From Methanothrix thermoacetophila PT (lineage in GTDB: Archaea > Halobacteriota > Methanosarcinia > Methanotrichales > Methanotrichaceae), in the NCBI RefSeq assembly GCF_000014945.1, contig NC_008553.1, positions 372,001 to 436,000 of the forward strand: 64,000 bases of DNA, written 5' to 3'. Numbering within the stretch: position 1 is the stretch's first letter; every line of letters begins with the position of its first letter. The notes beneath the pieces are model-generated. The model was not told the origin of the DNA. It ran no database searches and saw only the letters and a program-made list of their open reading frames with translations. Positions 53,592 to 62,393 of the stretch are shown here, piece by piece. A program made the translations under genes and the position numbers.

Positions 53592-54365
53592 CTAGGCCTC
53601 TCTCACGAATGCGCCCTCTCCACCATGCTGCTCCATGTACTTTATCGCAGCCTGTGCCGACTTTTTCAGGGCGGCCTCAGCATGTTTGTAATCGGGAGCG
53701 ATCACCTTTATCCTGTACCTCGGCGCGCCGACGTACTTTATCTCGAGTGTCGCATCCTTGTCGCGTATCCGCTTAGCCTGCTTCAACGCCTTTTTGATGA
53801 TCTCTATACCGTCTGGCGCGAATGATCTCAGATCCACATAGCCGGAGATCTCGACCATCGGTATCTTGACGTTCTCCTTCGCCAGGCGAGAGATTATCTT
53901 TATGTCCTCTTCTGTGAGCCCACTGTCTGAGAGGCTCTCCTCGCCGCTTATCGCGGTCTCCTCCAACGCCCCATACAGGCTGTTGTAGCTTTTCATCAGA
54001 GCATCCTTGACACGCTTCAGATCGTCCTCTCTCCCCTCATAGGCCATCTGAAGCCACTTCCACGCCTTCAGGTCGGCCTTCCACGCCTGGATCTTCTCCC
54101 TGCGCTGGTGCTCGTTGACGTCCTTCAGGGAGAGATCGATGTGATGCTTCGATTTATCGACATTCAGAACCTTGCAGACAATCTTCTGCCCCTCACGGAC
54201 ATGATCACGGATGTACTTGATCCAGCCGCTCGCCACCTCTGAGATGTGGATGAATCCCTTTTTGTCCACATACTCATCCAGTGTGACGAACGCACCAAAA
54301 TCCAAGACCTGATCGACCGTGCATACAACCAGATCCCCAGGCTCCGGCCAACCTTCGCGCTGCAT
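53592..54365 (-). CDS. Translation initiation factor aIF2 subunit alpha
   Basis: The 257-residue protein has an N-terminal S1 domain (PGDLVVCTVDQVLDFGAFVT, GFIHISEVASGWIKYI), a helical middle domain and a C-terminal alpha-beta domain. It helps bring initiator tRNA to the small subunit. The gene lies between rps27e and nop10 in a conserved archaeal order. Confidence 0.97.
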   Translation of the reverse strand: MQREGWPEPGDLVVCTVDQVLDFGAFVTLDEYVDKKGFIHISEVASGWIKYIRDHVREGQKIVCKVLNVDKSKHHIDLSLKDVNEHQRREKIQAWKADLKAWKWLQMAYEGREDDLKRVKDALMKSYNSLYGALEETAISGEESLSDSGLTEEDIKIISRLAKENVKIPMVEISGYVDLRSFAPDGIEIIKKALKQAKRIRDKDATLEIKYVGAPRYRIKVIAPDYKHAEAALKKSAQAAIKYMEQHGGEGAFVREA

Positions 54366-54370
54366 TCAGA

Positions 54371-54541
54371 TCACTCTAGGACCTCGAGAATCTCTGTCTT
54401 GATGTCGGCCTTGCCGCCTCTCGGTTCGGCAAGCGTCCTGCCGCAGACGAGACATTTCACAACAGTGGCTGCCCTGCTGAATATCACCTGCACGTTCTCG
54501 CAGTCGTTGCACTTGACTCTGAGAAACTTTGACAGACTCAT
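54371..54541 (-). CDS. rps27e: 30S ribosomal protein S27e
   Basis: The 56-residue protein starts [19 protein letters not shown] and has a four-Cys zinc finger (CNDC...CLVC) with the S27e ending [14 protein letters not shown]. Its ATG overlaps the L44e stop (ATGA), and GGAGGG precedes it. It is too short for many gene finders. Confidence 0.95.
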   Translation of the reverse strand: MSLSKFLRVKCNDCENVQVIFSRAATVVKCLVCGRTLAEPRGGKADIKTEILEVLE

Positions 54542-54819
54542 CCCTCCACAAGCTCGAATTTTCCGAGGCGTATTCCCTTTCTGTTATGAGCTTTCTTGCA
54601 CAGGCTGCACCTGTATCTGAGGTTGACCCTCTTAGTCGGCTTGTCTCCACCAGGCACCTTTGAGAACTTGCCCTGGTTGCCCGTACCATTCGCCCTGGCT
54701 TTCTGTCTTGCGATACGCGTCATGGAGCGCGCCTGTCCCCTTCTGACCCTCTCCACAGTATGAGTTGTGTGCTTCTTGCAGAAAGGACAGTGAGCCTCAA
54801 TCTCCTTTGGCATCTTCAT
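54538..54819 (-). CDS. rpl44e: 50S ribosomal protein L44e
   Basis: The 93-residue protein begins [20 protein letters not shown] and has zinc ligands in CPFC and [12 protein letters not shown]. It is the archaeal/eukaryal large-subunit protein L44e. The start overlaps the end of gins51, and its stop overlaps the S27e start. Confidence 0.97.
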   Translation of the reverse strand: MKMPKEIEAHCPFCKKHTTHTVERVRRGQARSMTRIARQKARANGTGNQGKFSKVPGGDKPTKRVNLRYRCSLCKKAHNRKGIRLGKFELVEG

Positions 54820-55393
54820 GATTCATCCTCACTTCCACAGCTATCTTTTTGCTACACAGATTCCTCGCATGGATCTCCGGGAGCATGACAACATCATCTT
54901 TCCTCAGAGCATACCGCTTCCCGTCGACCCCTACAAACATCGGGACTGTCTCCAGCAACCTCACAGCGATGTATTCCTTGGCTATATCTTTTTTGGCCGT
55001 TAAAGGTCTTTCGGTGTTGGTATACGAAAGATGCGCGAGTATCTCCTCTCTGCATCTGGTCAGCGCCTCCAGTATGGTTTTGTAGAGAACGACCTCCTCC
55101 TCAGTCATGCCGTCCGGCGGCTTTCCAGGTGTCGAGGAGCTGGCCTGCATCATCGCCTTCTTGGCTATCTTTTTTATCCTCAGATCCATGAGCTTGCTGA
55201 TGCTCTTTCTGCTGGACTTCAGCTCGTCCTCTATTATCTGCGCCTCCACGCTGAAGTGGTCCTCGAGCTTTTCCAGATCCCTCTCGAGGGATGCTATATG
55301 CCTTCCAGCAAGCCTGTAGAAATCACCCTCGAGATGCTGGAGCTCTGCTGACTGCCGCTCTCCTCTCAGGACGTTTGCCAGGTCAAGCTCCAT
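54797..55393 (-). CDS. GINS complex subunit Gins51
   Basis: The 198-residue protein has an N-terminal helical A-domain ([20 protein letters not shown] ... [20 protein letters not shown]) and a small C-terminal B-domain ([20 protein letters not shown]). The order helical-then-beta is that of archaeal Gins51 (Gins15). GINS binds MCM and Cdc45/GAN in the replicative helicase. The position next to priS supports this. Confidence 0.87.
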   Translation of the reverse strand: MELDLANVLRGERQSAELQHLEGDFYRLAGRHIASLERDLEKLEDHFSVEAQIIEDELKSSRKSISKLMDLRIKKIAKKAMMQASSSTPGKPPDGMTEEEVVLYKTILEALTRCREEILAHLSYTNTERPLTAKKDIAKEYIAVRLLETVPMFVGVDGKRYALRKDDVVMLPEIHARNLCSKKIAVEVRMNHEDAKGD

Positions 55394-55435
55394 GATAACC
55401 CGCAGTAGTTCTCTCCGGCGAGGACTTAACCTTTA

Positions 55436-56623
55436 TCAGCCCACCTCAGCGAAACCTCTTGCCAGGAGAAACACAGCCGCATACTCCGGAAGCTCTGTCT
55501 TTCCCTCAAGGAGATCGAAGCGCTCACCCATGAGCTCGAGGGTTGTGGGACGGATGATCTCCACATGAACAGGATCGTCGCCGAAGACGACCGCATCTTT
55601 CAGCGGATCAAAAGCATGCAGCGAATTGATGCTCAGACTTGTGACTCTGAGACCGGTGCCGCCATGGAGGCTCTCAGGGAATCTTATGAGGCGATGCACA
55701 TCCGCGGTCACAGGCTCATCAGTCTCGCCACCAAGAGCGCGAACAGTCTCCTCCATGATGTAAGGTATTATAAGATTCCATATACCAGAGGCGTGCTTGA
55801 AGAAGTCCAGATTCCCGGCGCGAATGCTCTTTATCGCATTCTCCTCCCTGATCTGCGATAGGAAGAGCCTGGCCTTCTGTTTGCCAATCCCCTTCACGTT
55901 TTTCAACAACCTCAGCGCCTCCTCATCATCGAGCTCTCTTAGGTGCATGACCATTGACTCGATCGCCTTGTTGATCCTCCCTCCCCAGCCAGGCGCGTCA
56001 GACGCAGGCCCCCTCAGCGATCTCGCCCTTTCAACACCAGCGTCCCCATCAACACCGATCTTATGTATGAACCTCTCCGGATCAAGCCCTCTTCCAGTAA
56101 GGTAATCCACGATCTCGCGCCTGGCATCGCTCCTCAGCTTCAAGACCGACTTATCGCGTACGTGTATGTGATATCCCCTTCCGCCAGAGAAGGCCACACT
56201 TATCATCCTCTCATCAAAACCGAAATCGCTCAGCAGAAACTCCAGAAGCTTCATGGTCTCTCCTTTTACGCGCTCGAGCATCTCCCTGAAATCCCTAATT
56301 CCAGAACCCCTGTACTCCGCGAGGTGATCAGCGTCCAGATCGAAGATCAGATCCGCTCCCTTCCATATTTTCTCCTTCATCGTGGGAGCATCTGGCTTCA
56401 GATAGTATGCAGCGGAGTGATAGACATGCGCAGGCACGGTGCTCCTGATGTAATCGACCAGCTCCTTCCTGCTCCTGAAAGACCTGTGCCGCCGCATGCC
56501 GGGCGTGTCGTAGAATATGAACCCCCACTCTCTCGCCTCCATTCCAGGCGGAGCATCCATTGATGCGGTGAGGTAGTACTCCCTGAACCTGGCACGCAGG
56601 TAGGTCGAGGTCTTGCTCTCCAC
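55436..56623 (-). CDS. priS: DNA primase small (catalytic) subunit PriS
   Basis: The 395-residue protein makes RNA or DNA primers. Catalytic acidic motif ADLIFDLDADHL is at about residue 91, SGGRGYHIHV is the nucleotide-binding motif and the HKIG-VDGDAG stretch follows. The length is normal for euryarchaeal PriS. PriL is not in the window. It sits 42 bases upstream of gins51 and 17 after the nitrilase gene. Confidence 0.95.
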   Translation of the reverse strand: MESKTSTYLRARFREYYLTASMDAPPGMEAREWGFIFYDTPGMRRHRSFRSRKELVDYIRSTVPAHVYHSAAYYLKPDAPTMKEKIWKGADLIFDLDADHLAEYRGSGIRDFREMLERVKGETMKLLEFLLSDFGFDERMISVAFSGGRGYHIHVRDKSVLKLRSDARREIVDYLTGRGLDPERFIHKIGVDGDAGVERARSLRGPASDAPGWGGRINKAIESMVMHLRELDDEEALRLLKNVKGIGKQKARLFLSQIREENAIKSIRAGNLDFFKHASGIWNLIIPYIMEETVRALGGETDEPVTADVHRLIRFPESLHGGTGLRVTSLSINSLHAFDPLKDAVVFGDDPVHVEIIRPTTLELMGERFDLLEGKTELPEYAAVFLLARGFAEVG

Positions 56624-56640
56624 ACAACCACCTCACCAGA

Positions 56641-57378
56641 TCAGTAAAGCTCTGGCCTTCTGTCCTCCCAGCATGTGATGGCTCTCCTCACGCGATCTCT
56701 CTCATCCAGGTCGAGGTCCGCAGTTATGACGCACTCCTCCACGCCTGCCTCTGCGAGCACCTCACCCGCAGGCCCAACAATCATGCTCGATCCGCCAGCT
56801 GATCCAGAGGCGTTACATGCAATATGATGTATCTGATTCTCTATCGCACGTGCCGTCACAAGAGCCCTCCAGTGGTGTATCCTCTCCGCGGGAAACTGTG
56901 CGATCGTGACGAGAAGATCCGCACCAGACGCGCAGAGCTTGCGGGCGACTTCGGGGAACCTGATGTCGTAGCAGATCTCGAGCCCGATCGATAGCCCGCC
57001 AACCTTCACAGGGGCGATGATCTCCCCCGGAATGAAGTGTTTCTTTTCATCACCAAATGGATGCGTCTTGCAGTAAAACCCTGTCTCGGCTCCGGCCATG
57101 CAGAATCCCATGTTGATCGGCCCTCGATCTGATGATGCCATGATGGAGCCCACGAGGATCGCGCCTGAATCGAGCGAGAGTGCTCTGAAGGACATCAACG
57201 ATGGATATGGGATGCTTTCCGGCTTTAGATCATAACAGAAACCTGTGAGGAACAGCTCGGGAAGGACTATGATATCCGCGCCAATGTCAGCCACATCAGA
57301 TGACAACTGGAGAGCTCGACGCTTATTATCACCTACATCACACTCTCTCACCGAGAGCTGTACACAGGCAGCACGCAT
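56641..57378 (-). CDS. Carbon-nitrogen hydrolase (nitrilase superfamily)
   Basis: The 245-residue enzyme has the Glu-Lys-Cys triad: LPELFLTGF (Glu), YCKTHPFGDE (Lys) and LEICYDIRFPE (Cys). It is nearest to the omega-amidase/Nit-type group by motif, with substrate not certain. It is the first gene of the long leftward operon. A TATA-like sequence at 57400-57410 would give a leaderless start. Confidence 0.9.
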   Translation of the reverse strand: MRAACVQLSVRECDVGDNKRRALQLSSDVADIGADIIVLPELFLTGFCYDLKPESIPYPSLMSFRALSLDSGAILVGSIMASSDRGPINMGFCMAGAETGFYCKTHPFGDEKKHFIPGEIIAPVKVGGLSIGLEICYDIRFPEVARKLCASGADLLVTIAQFPAERIHHWRALVTARAIENQIHHIACNASGSAGGSSMIVGPAGEVLAEAGVEECVITADLDLDERDRVRRAITCWEDRRPELY

Positions 57379-57399
57379 GAAATATAAATGCCAACTCCA

Positions 57400-57410
57400 T
57401 GTATATTAGG
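57400..57410 (-). promoter_or_regulatory. TATA box at head of the informational operon
   Basis: Read leftward CCTAATATACA lies about 25-30 bases before the ATG at 57378. Confidence 0.45.
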
Positions 57411-57549
57411 AGATGCTAGGCGCTTCCTCCAAATGTGGCGGGCAGGGTTCCAGCACCCCCCACCCATTCACGGCAGACATTGACGCACGTGCATGCAACA
57501 CAGATAGGCTTTTAGCTGAAGGATGTGAATGTAGTTAAGGTGAATCCAG

Positions 57550-58449
57550 ATGGAACAATACCCGACGGCCATCGTGGCTGACAGGGAGGTCCCCTTCGAT
57601 CCGGAACAGCTCAGGAGGATCCGGGAGCATCCTTGCTTCAGCGAAAAGGCATGCCACGCCTTTGGAAGGATGCATCTCCCTGTTGCTCCGAAGTGCAATA
57701 TACAGTGCAAGTACTGCATAAGAGATTTTGATTGTGTGAATGAGTCGAGGCCGGGAGTGACGAGCAGAGTTCTCACTCCACAGGAGGCGCTGGAGCGGGT
57801 CGATGAGGTTCTATCGAAATATCATTACATCAAGGTCGTGGCTGTCGCCGGACCCGGGGAGCCTCTGGCAAATGAGGAGACGTTCGAGACGCTCAGGCTC
57901 GTCGGGGAGAAGTATCCGCATCTGATACTATGCATAAGCACAAACGGCCTGCTTCTCCCGGACAGGATCGAGGATCTCGATCGTATTGGAGTGACCAACA
58001 TCACAGTTACACTCAACGCTGTCGATCCCACCATAGGTGAGCAGATATACGATTACGTTATCTATAAAGGAGAGAGATATGAGGGGCTGGAGGCCGCAAA
58101 AATCCTGCTCGATAACCAGCTCAAGGGTATCGAGGAGGCTGTGCGCCGGAAGAAGATAGTCAAGGTGAACACAGTCCTGATCCCGGGAATAAACGACAAG
58201 CACGTCTTTGATATCGCGAGGAAGATAAAGTCGATGGGTGTCTTCATTCACAACGTGATGCCGCTCATACCCCAGTACAAGTTCGCGCACATAAAACCAC
58301 CTACGCCGGAGGAGAAGAGAGCGATACAGGACGAGCTGAGCAAGATAATAAAGCAGATGCGCCACTGCAGACAGTGCAGATCTGATGCGATCGGCAGGCT
58401 GGGATGCGATATACAACAGGAGCTTGAGAAGGGCAAAAAGAAATCATGA
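57550..58449 (+). CDS. NifB-like radical SAM protein
   Basis: The 299-residue enzyme matches the core of NifB, which makes the NifB-co [8Fe-9S-C] precursor of nitrogenase cofactor. It has HPCFSEKACHAFGRMHLPVA, the SAM-cluster motif CNIQCKYC, IRDFDCVNESRPGV and the C-terminal CRQCRSDAIGRLGCD, all cysteine sites for the K clusters. It lacks the NifX-like tail of bacterial NifB. No nifHDK, nifE or nifN gene lies in the window, so its role here is either to serve a distant nif operon or another process. Confidence 0.9.
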   Translation: MEQYPTAIVADREVPFDPEQLRRIREHPCFSEKACHAFGRMHLPVAPKCNIQCKYCIRDFDCVNESRPGVTSRVLTPQEALERVDEVLSKYHYIKVVAVAGPGEPLANEETFETLRLVGEKYPHLILCISTNGLLLPDRIEDLDRIGVTNITVTLNAVDPTIGEQIYDYVIYKGERYEGLEAAKILLDNQLKGIEEAVRRKKIVKVNTVLIPGINDKHVFDIARKIKSMGVFIHNVMPLIPQYKFAHIKPPTPEEKRAIQDELSKIIKQMRHCRQCRSDAIGRLGCDIQQELEKGKKKS

Positions 58450-58498
58450 TATGCTCTCGTCCATCTGGCAACTGATGGGTTTGGGAGTGGGGGGATAT

Positions 58499-58526
58499 GT
58501 TTGAGAGGGGATAAGCCGTCTCAAAC
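58499..58526. repeat. 8-bp perfect inverted repeat downstream of NifB-like gene
   Basis: GTTTGAGA at 58499-58506 and TCTCAAAC at 58519-58526 flank a 12-base loop. It could be a terminator for the NifB-like gene or a decayed family C end, since GTCTCAAA is the family C terminus. Confidence 0.6.
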
Positions 58527-58630
58527 GCTCCCTGGATCTTGATGGGCCATATGCTTTTGATTTTGGCTCATGTGGTAGTGGTATCGGAGAGTCGATCTTC
58601 CCATAACACGTCGATCGCCTTTGCTTCGAA

Positions 58631-58728
58631 TTCGTCTCGAAACTATTTAAGCAACGATGCTGACTGCATCGATCCTGCGCGGAAATACAATCCACATAAA
58701 TCAATATGCTTGGGAATTTTGAGACGAC
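58631..58728 (-). mobile_element. Family C element, copy 2 (uninterrupted)
   Basis: This 98-bp element starts TTCGTCTCGAAAC and ends TTTTGAGACGAC. Reversed, it aligns along its whole length with 34902-35096 after removal of the nested element A. The shared interior includes ATTGATTTATGTGGAT. Confidence 0.8.
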
Positions 58729-58844
58729 TTCTTTAAGGTGCACCGATCCGCCGGATCACAGGAAGGAGCATCGATTTGCCATGAAAGCACGATATGAAAG
58801 ATGCATTCTACTGTATCGAGACGTTTTCAAAAGAAATCGAGCAT

Positions 58845-58930
58845 GGACCTGCCTGAGTAAGAGCTGAGGCCAGAGATCTGGGCCGCACTGCTTTTGGAGG
58901 TCTGATACGATTAATCCTTCTGGCTCATCC
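58845..58930 (-). mobile_element. Family A element, copy 10 (diverged)
   Basis: It starts GGACCTGCCTGAGTAAGAGC and has the shared GCTGAGGCCAGAGATCTGGG and TTAATCCTTCTGG segments. The right end is decayed, and no target duplication is seen. Confidence 0.65.
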
Positions 58931-59061
58931 CTGTGATTCGATCAGTAACCTCGCAGAATGAGAGAGGCGAAGTCGAATGCTGCTGGTTGTGCTCGTAAAA
59001 ATCGCTACTCCGACGGTTCGACTATATGAGCCAACTCCTTATTGGGCAGGTACCTTTCAAC

Positions 59062-59149
59062 GAACATGTCCGGATAAGGATTAGGTTTCTGATATGCAGA
59101 AGGCGGAGAGATCCGGATTTCCGGCCTCATCTCTTATTCGGACAGGTTC
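59062..59149 (+). mobile_element. Family A MITE-like element, copy 11
   Basis: This 88-bp copy starts GAACATGTCCGGATAAGG and ends CTTATTCGGACAGGTTC. Similar sequences TTATTGGGCAGGTACC and TTATTCGGACAGGTCCC lie on each side, so several insertions may have stacked here. A clean target duplication is not seen. Confidence 0.8.
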
Positions 59150-59196
59150 TACCATAACTTCGCGAGGACGTGTTAGTGTTATTCGGACAGGTCCCA
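59148..59196 (+). repeat. Family D repeat, copy 2
   Basis: ACTTCGCGAGGACGTGTTAG followed by TGTTATTCGGACAGGTCCC matches 35527-35572. The right part resembles a family A end. Confidence 0.65.
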
Positions 59197-59213
59197 TTCA
59201 ACATTCAAAAGGC

Positions 59214-59222
59214 TTTAATATC
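59214..59222 (+). promoter_or_regulatory. TATA box for the FtsZ-like operon
   Basis: TTTAATATC lies about 110 bases before the TTG start at 59332, so the operon mRNA would have a leader of about 85 bases. It sits just downstream of stacked repeat elements. Confidence 0.4.
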
Positions 59223-59331
59223 ATACTTGTAGTATCTGTCGTGAGGAGCAGCCCGTCAGAAAGGGGCACAATCTTTGTATGCAAATCATAGCGATGGTGA
59301 ACATGTGCCTGCCAACATGGGGGTTAACTGA

Positions 59332-60945
59332 TTGAGAAGATTGTTGTGTCTCACGGCACTCGTGTTTGCCATCACATCTTCCTGCGGAATAGATGTGTCG
59401 ATCTACTTCTCCCAGGAGGGGACGCCCCGAGAGCCTCTGGACGTCGGCAAGAGTCTAGTCTACATCGTGGAGCTCTCGGGCGCAAAGAACTCGATGATGT
59501 ACACTGTGGAGCTCACGGCTGGTCCGGATTCATCCGATACCTCGATCTCGAAGAGCTTCACGGAAAAACTGAACCTCAACCCGGGCTCCACTGGCATTCT
59601 CAGATTCGAGGTCAACTTCCAGTCCCCGGATCTCAGAAAGGGCGATTTCGGGAGATGGTTATCCGATAAGAATGACACGAGCATATGGGACAGGACCTGG
59701 TACAAGGCAACTGTCACATCTCTGGATCCATTCGAGAAGCCGGTAGTCAGGGAGGACTATACCGGCCATCCAACACTGGTGAAGGTCTTCGAGGAGTTCA
59801 GGGATGCCTCTGTGACCCCGAGAAAAGGAACCAGGGAGGATCTATACACGTACGAGGTGAGCGTCTTCTCCACAGCACCTGACAACATAACGCTTGAGGT
59901 CGCTCCATCAAAGAACGGTCCCTGGACGCCTGTGGGAACACAGGATTACACAGTTCCAGGAAGCTGGAAGGTGCTGAGATGGCAGAACGTCTCCCTTGAC
60001 TTTGACTTCACATCTGCCTACTACAGATTTGTGGGCAGAAAGGAGAAGACCTTCGACGGGCCATTCTGGCCTGTCTCGGTCGAGTTCAGAAATGAAAGTC
60101 TCTCTCCCGAGAGGGGTCTTCCCGACACTCCTTTCCGGTACGCTCTGGAGGTCAACGCATCCAAGGAGATAGAAGTCTCGCTGAATGTATGGGATGTCGG
60201 ATCGAAGAGCTTTGTTATGGTGGGAAGGCGCACTTACAGAAACGTCTCCAGCTGGGAGAGGCTCGAGTGGGATGATGTTCGTGTGACTGCGACACCTGAG
60301 GCGTATGGATCATCCCAGTACTACTACGGGTTTCACTACGTGGATGCGGAGTCACCCTTCGCCACAACAAAGGATATGATAGGGAGGTATTACGCTGGTC
60401 CTGACGTGGTGGTTGTGTGGGTGAAGAACACAACAGTCTCGCCTGAGAGGGGCAGCGCATACACCTCATACACGTACACTGCTGAGATCGAGACCACGAA
60501 GCCGAGGTGCGATCTGGAGCTGCAGATAAGGCCGCCGGAATCTGATATATGGGTCTCAAGGGGAATGGTAACGTACACCGGCTCCAACAGCACCCTCGTC
60601 TGGAGGAACGTGACCTTCGATGAGGTTAACGAGGATCAGCTTGGGATGGCGGCATACAGGTTTGTTCTCGACGATAATGTGCTCGGCGAGTTCCCCGGAC
60701 CGGAGTTCGATGCGAGCTTCAGGAATGTGACATACAACAGGATAGGCAACACAGACAGATTCAACTACAAGGTCTCAGTCAGAGCCCTGAGGCCGATTGA
60801 TGTCGAGCTCCTTTACACAGACGATGGAATAAACTGGATCAACTCGGGTCTCATCCAGAACTACAGCGCTCCGGGTAACTGGACCGATCTCTCCTGGAAT
60901 AACCAGCCGTGGCATCAGACGGTGAAGTTCGACGTGAAGAGGTAA
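59332..60945 (+). CDS. Secreted multi-domain beta-rich protein, first gene of FtsZ-like operon
   Basis: The 537-residue product has a signal peptide (LLCLTALVFAITSSCG) and no further membrane helix. It holds about four units of 95-115 residues that share the pattern V(S/T)P-R/E-x-G...Y-x-Y-x-V/A followed by paired Trp segments such as SWKVLRWQNVSLD, SWERLEWDDVRV, STLVWRNVTFDE and NWTDLSWNNQPW. This suggests a string of Ig-like domains. Many NxS/T sites fit an exported protein. The start is a TTG with GGGGGTT upstream. The next gene starts five bases after its stop. No named family is recognised. Confidence 0.8.
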   Translation: MRRLLCLTALVFAITSSCGIDVSIYFSQEGTPREPLDVGKSLVYIVELSGAKNSMMYTVELTAGPDSSDTSISKSFTEKLNLNPGSTGILRFEVNFQSPDLRKGDFGRWLSDKNDTSIWDRTWYKATVTSLDPFEKPVVREDYTGHPTLVKVFEEFRDASVTPRKGTREDLYTYEVSVFSTAPDNITLEVAPSKNGPWTPVGTQDYTVPGSWKVLRWQNVSLDFDFTSAYYRFVGRKEKTFDGPFWPVSVEFRNESLSPERGLPDTPFRYALEVNASKEIEVSLNVWDVGSKSFVMVGRRTYRNVSSWERLEWDDVRVTATPEAYGSSQYYYGFHYVDAESPFATTKDMIGRYYAGPDVVVVWVKNTTVSPERGSAYTSYTYTAEIETTKPRCDLELQIRPPESDIWVSRGMVTYTGSNSTLVWRNVTFDEVNEDQLGMAAYRFVLDDNVLGEFPGPEFDASFRNVTYNRIGNTDRFNYKVSVRALRPIDVELLYTDDGINWINSGLIQNYSAPGNWTDLSWNNQPWHQTVKFDVKR

Positions 60946-60950
60946 TTAAG

Positions 60951-62393
60951 ATGCGATACAGGCTTCTCGCTCTCCTGCTGCTCATGCTTGTGATCTCAGC
61001 ATATGCTGAGGGCCCGACCGTGAGCCCTCCACCCCCAACACCCTCCGAGGGCGGCGGAGGTGGGAGCAGCCACAGACAGACCGACATGGAGAAAATAATA
61101 AAGGCGCTCGAGCAGGGGAAGAAGCAGAACCCGAAGAGATTTGAGTATCTGCAGACGCTCCTGTGGAAGGAGTACACGCCTCCTGGGGAGTACAAGCTGC
61201 CTGCTGTGCTCATCTACTACAAAGGAAACAAAACGGTTTGCAGGAGCGATCCGCTGGAGATACAGGCGTATGTGACAAACGAGAACGCGCTTGAGATAAG
61301 GCGGCCGCTTTACATCTACCTTGAGATGGCAGAGCCAGGAGAGGATTTCAGGCAGGTCAACAGTCAGACCCAGATCGTGCAGGTAAATGAGTACTACACA
61401 AGTGACGGTATCAATTACACATACAGAAAATTCCCGGAGATAACCGACCTGCGGGACCTGAAGAAAACAGGAAATGTCAGTTTCAGGATCAGGTACACCG
61501 ACAGCCTGTACGATATGTACTCATCGAACTGGTCGATATCATCACCGCAGCTATTCCCGGTGCTGGTGCTGGATGTGATCAACAATCCACCCTTGGTGAA
61601 CTACACGAATGTCACATACAAACCGAGATACAGCGATCCGATAGAGTATGTGGCGGAGATAAGCGATCCAGATGGCGATACTCTGAATGTAACGCTTCAC
61701 ATCCTGGAGGCGGATAACAGGACTGAGCGGATGAACGTCACCCAGGAGCTCGTGGGTGGCGGGACAGTGAGGTTCAAGAACAGCGAGTACGGTTTCTTCG
61801 GAAAAGACGATGCGGGGAAGGCCTTCCGCTACTACTACACTGTGGGTGATGGAATTAATGTGACCTCGACGAATATCACATGGGGCCCAGAGATAAGGCC
61901 CACGCCGAAGCTGCTCGTCGAGAGCCCGAGGATGGTTGCGGAGGATGAGAATTATTACTGGTGGAGCGGATACAACTTCAGCATAGACGTGAAGAGCCAG
62001 GACGAGAACTCTTTCCCGCTGACTGTGTACCTGTACACCAGCACGCCATCAAATCCCTGGAAGCCCCGCGGCTCAAAGACCATCACAGTGACGCCTGAGA
62101 GGCAGACTGTATCGTTCGAGACCAGCTTTGACGTATCAGACTGCAATCAGACGTTCGCATACAGGTTCTCCTACTCAGAGCCGGATCAGAACGGCAGGAC
62201 TAGCATCGATCTCAGAGTGGATAAACCGATAAATCCGAGGATCGTGAGGTACACCATATTGTCGCCTGTGGGCATCGCAAATGTAATTCTGACTCTGGTG
62301 ATATGCATTTTCGCTGGCGTGATTGTAGAACGCGTGAGCAATAACGGGGGAAGGAAAAAGGAGATCAAGGGCAGACAGGAGGAAGACAGATGA
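60951..62393 (+). CDS. Exported protein with C-terminal membrane anchor, second gene of FtsZ-like operon
   Basis: The 480-residue product has a signal peptide (LLALLLLMLVISAYA), a Pro/Gly-rich linker (PPPPTPSEGGGGG), a helical segment with EKIIKALEQGKK, and a large beta-rich ectodomain with ISDPDGDTLNVTL and many NxS/T sites. A single C-terminal helix (VGIANVILTLVICIFAGVIV) and a short basic cytoplasmic tail (NGGRKKEIKGRQEEDR) end it. So the ectodomain is outside and the tail could contact a cytoplasmic partner. The ATG at 60951 has GAGGT upstream; its stop overlaps the next start (ATGA). Confidence 0.82.
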   Translation: MRYRLLALLLLMLVISAYAEGPTVSPPPPTPSEGGGGGSSHRQTDMEKIIKALEQGKKQNPKRFEYLQTLLWKEYTPPGEYKLPAVLIYYKGNKTVCRSDPLEIQAYVTNENALEIRRPLYIYLEMAEPGEDFRQVNSQTQIVQVNEYYTSDGINYTYRKFPEITDLRDLKKTGNVSFRIRYTDSLYDMYSSNWSISSPQLFPVLVLDVINNPPLVNYTNVTYKPRYSDPIEYVAEISDPDGDTLNVTLHILEADNRTERMNVTQELVGGGTVRFKNSEYGFFGKDDAGKAFRYYYTVGDGINVTSTNITWGPEIRPTPKLLVESPRMVAEDENYYWWSGYNFSIDVKSQDENSFPLTVYLYTSTPSNPWKPRGSKTITVTPERQTVSFETSFDVSDCNQTFAYRFSYSEPDQNGRTSIDLRVDKPINPRIVRYTILSPVGIANVILTLVICIFAGVIVERVSNNGGRKKEIKGRQEEDR

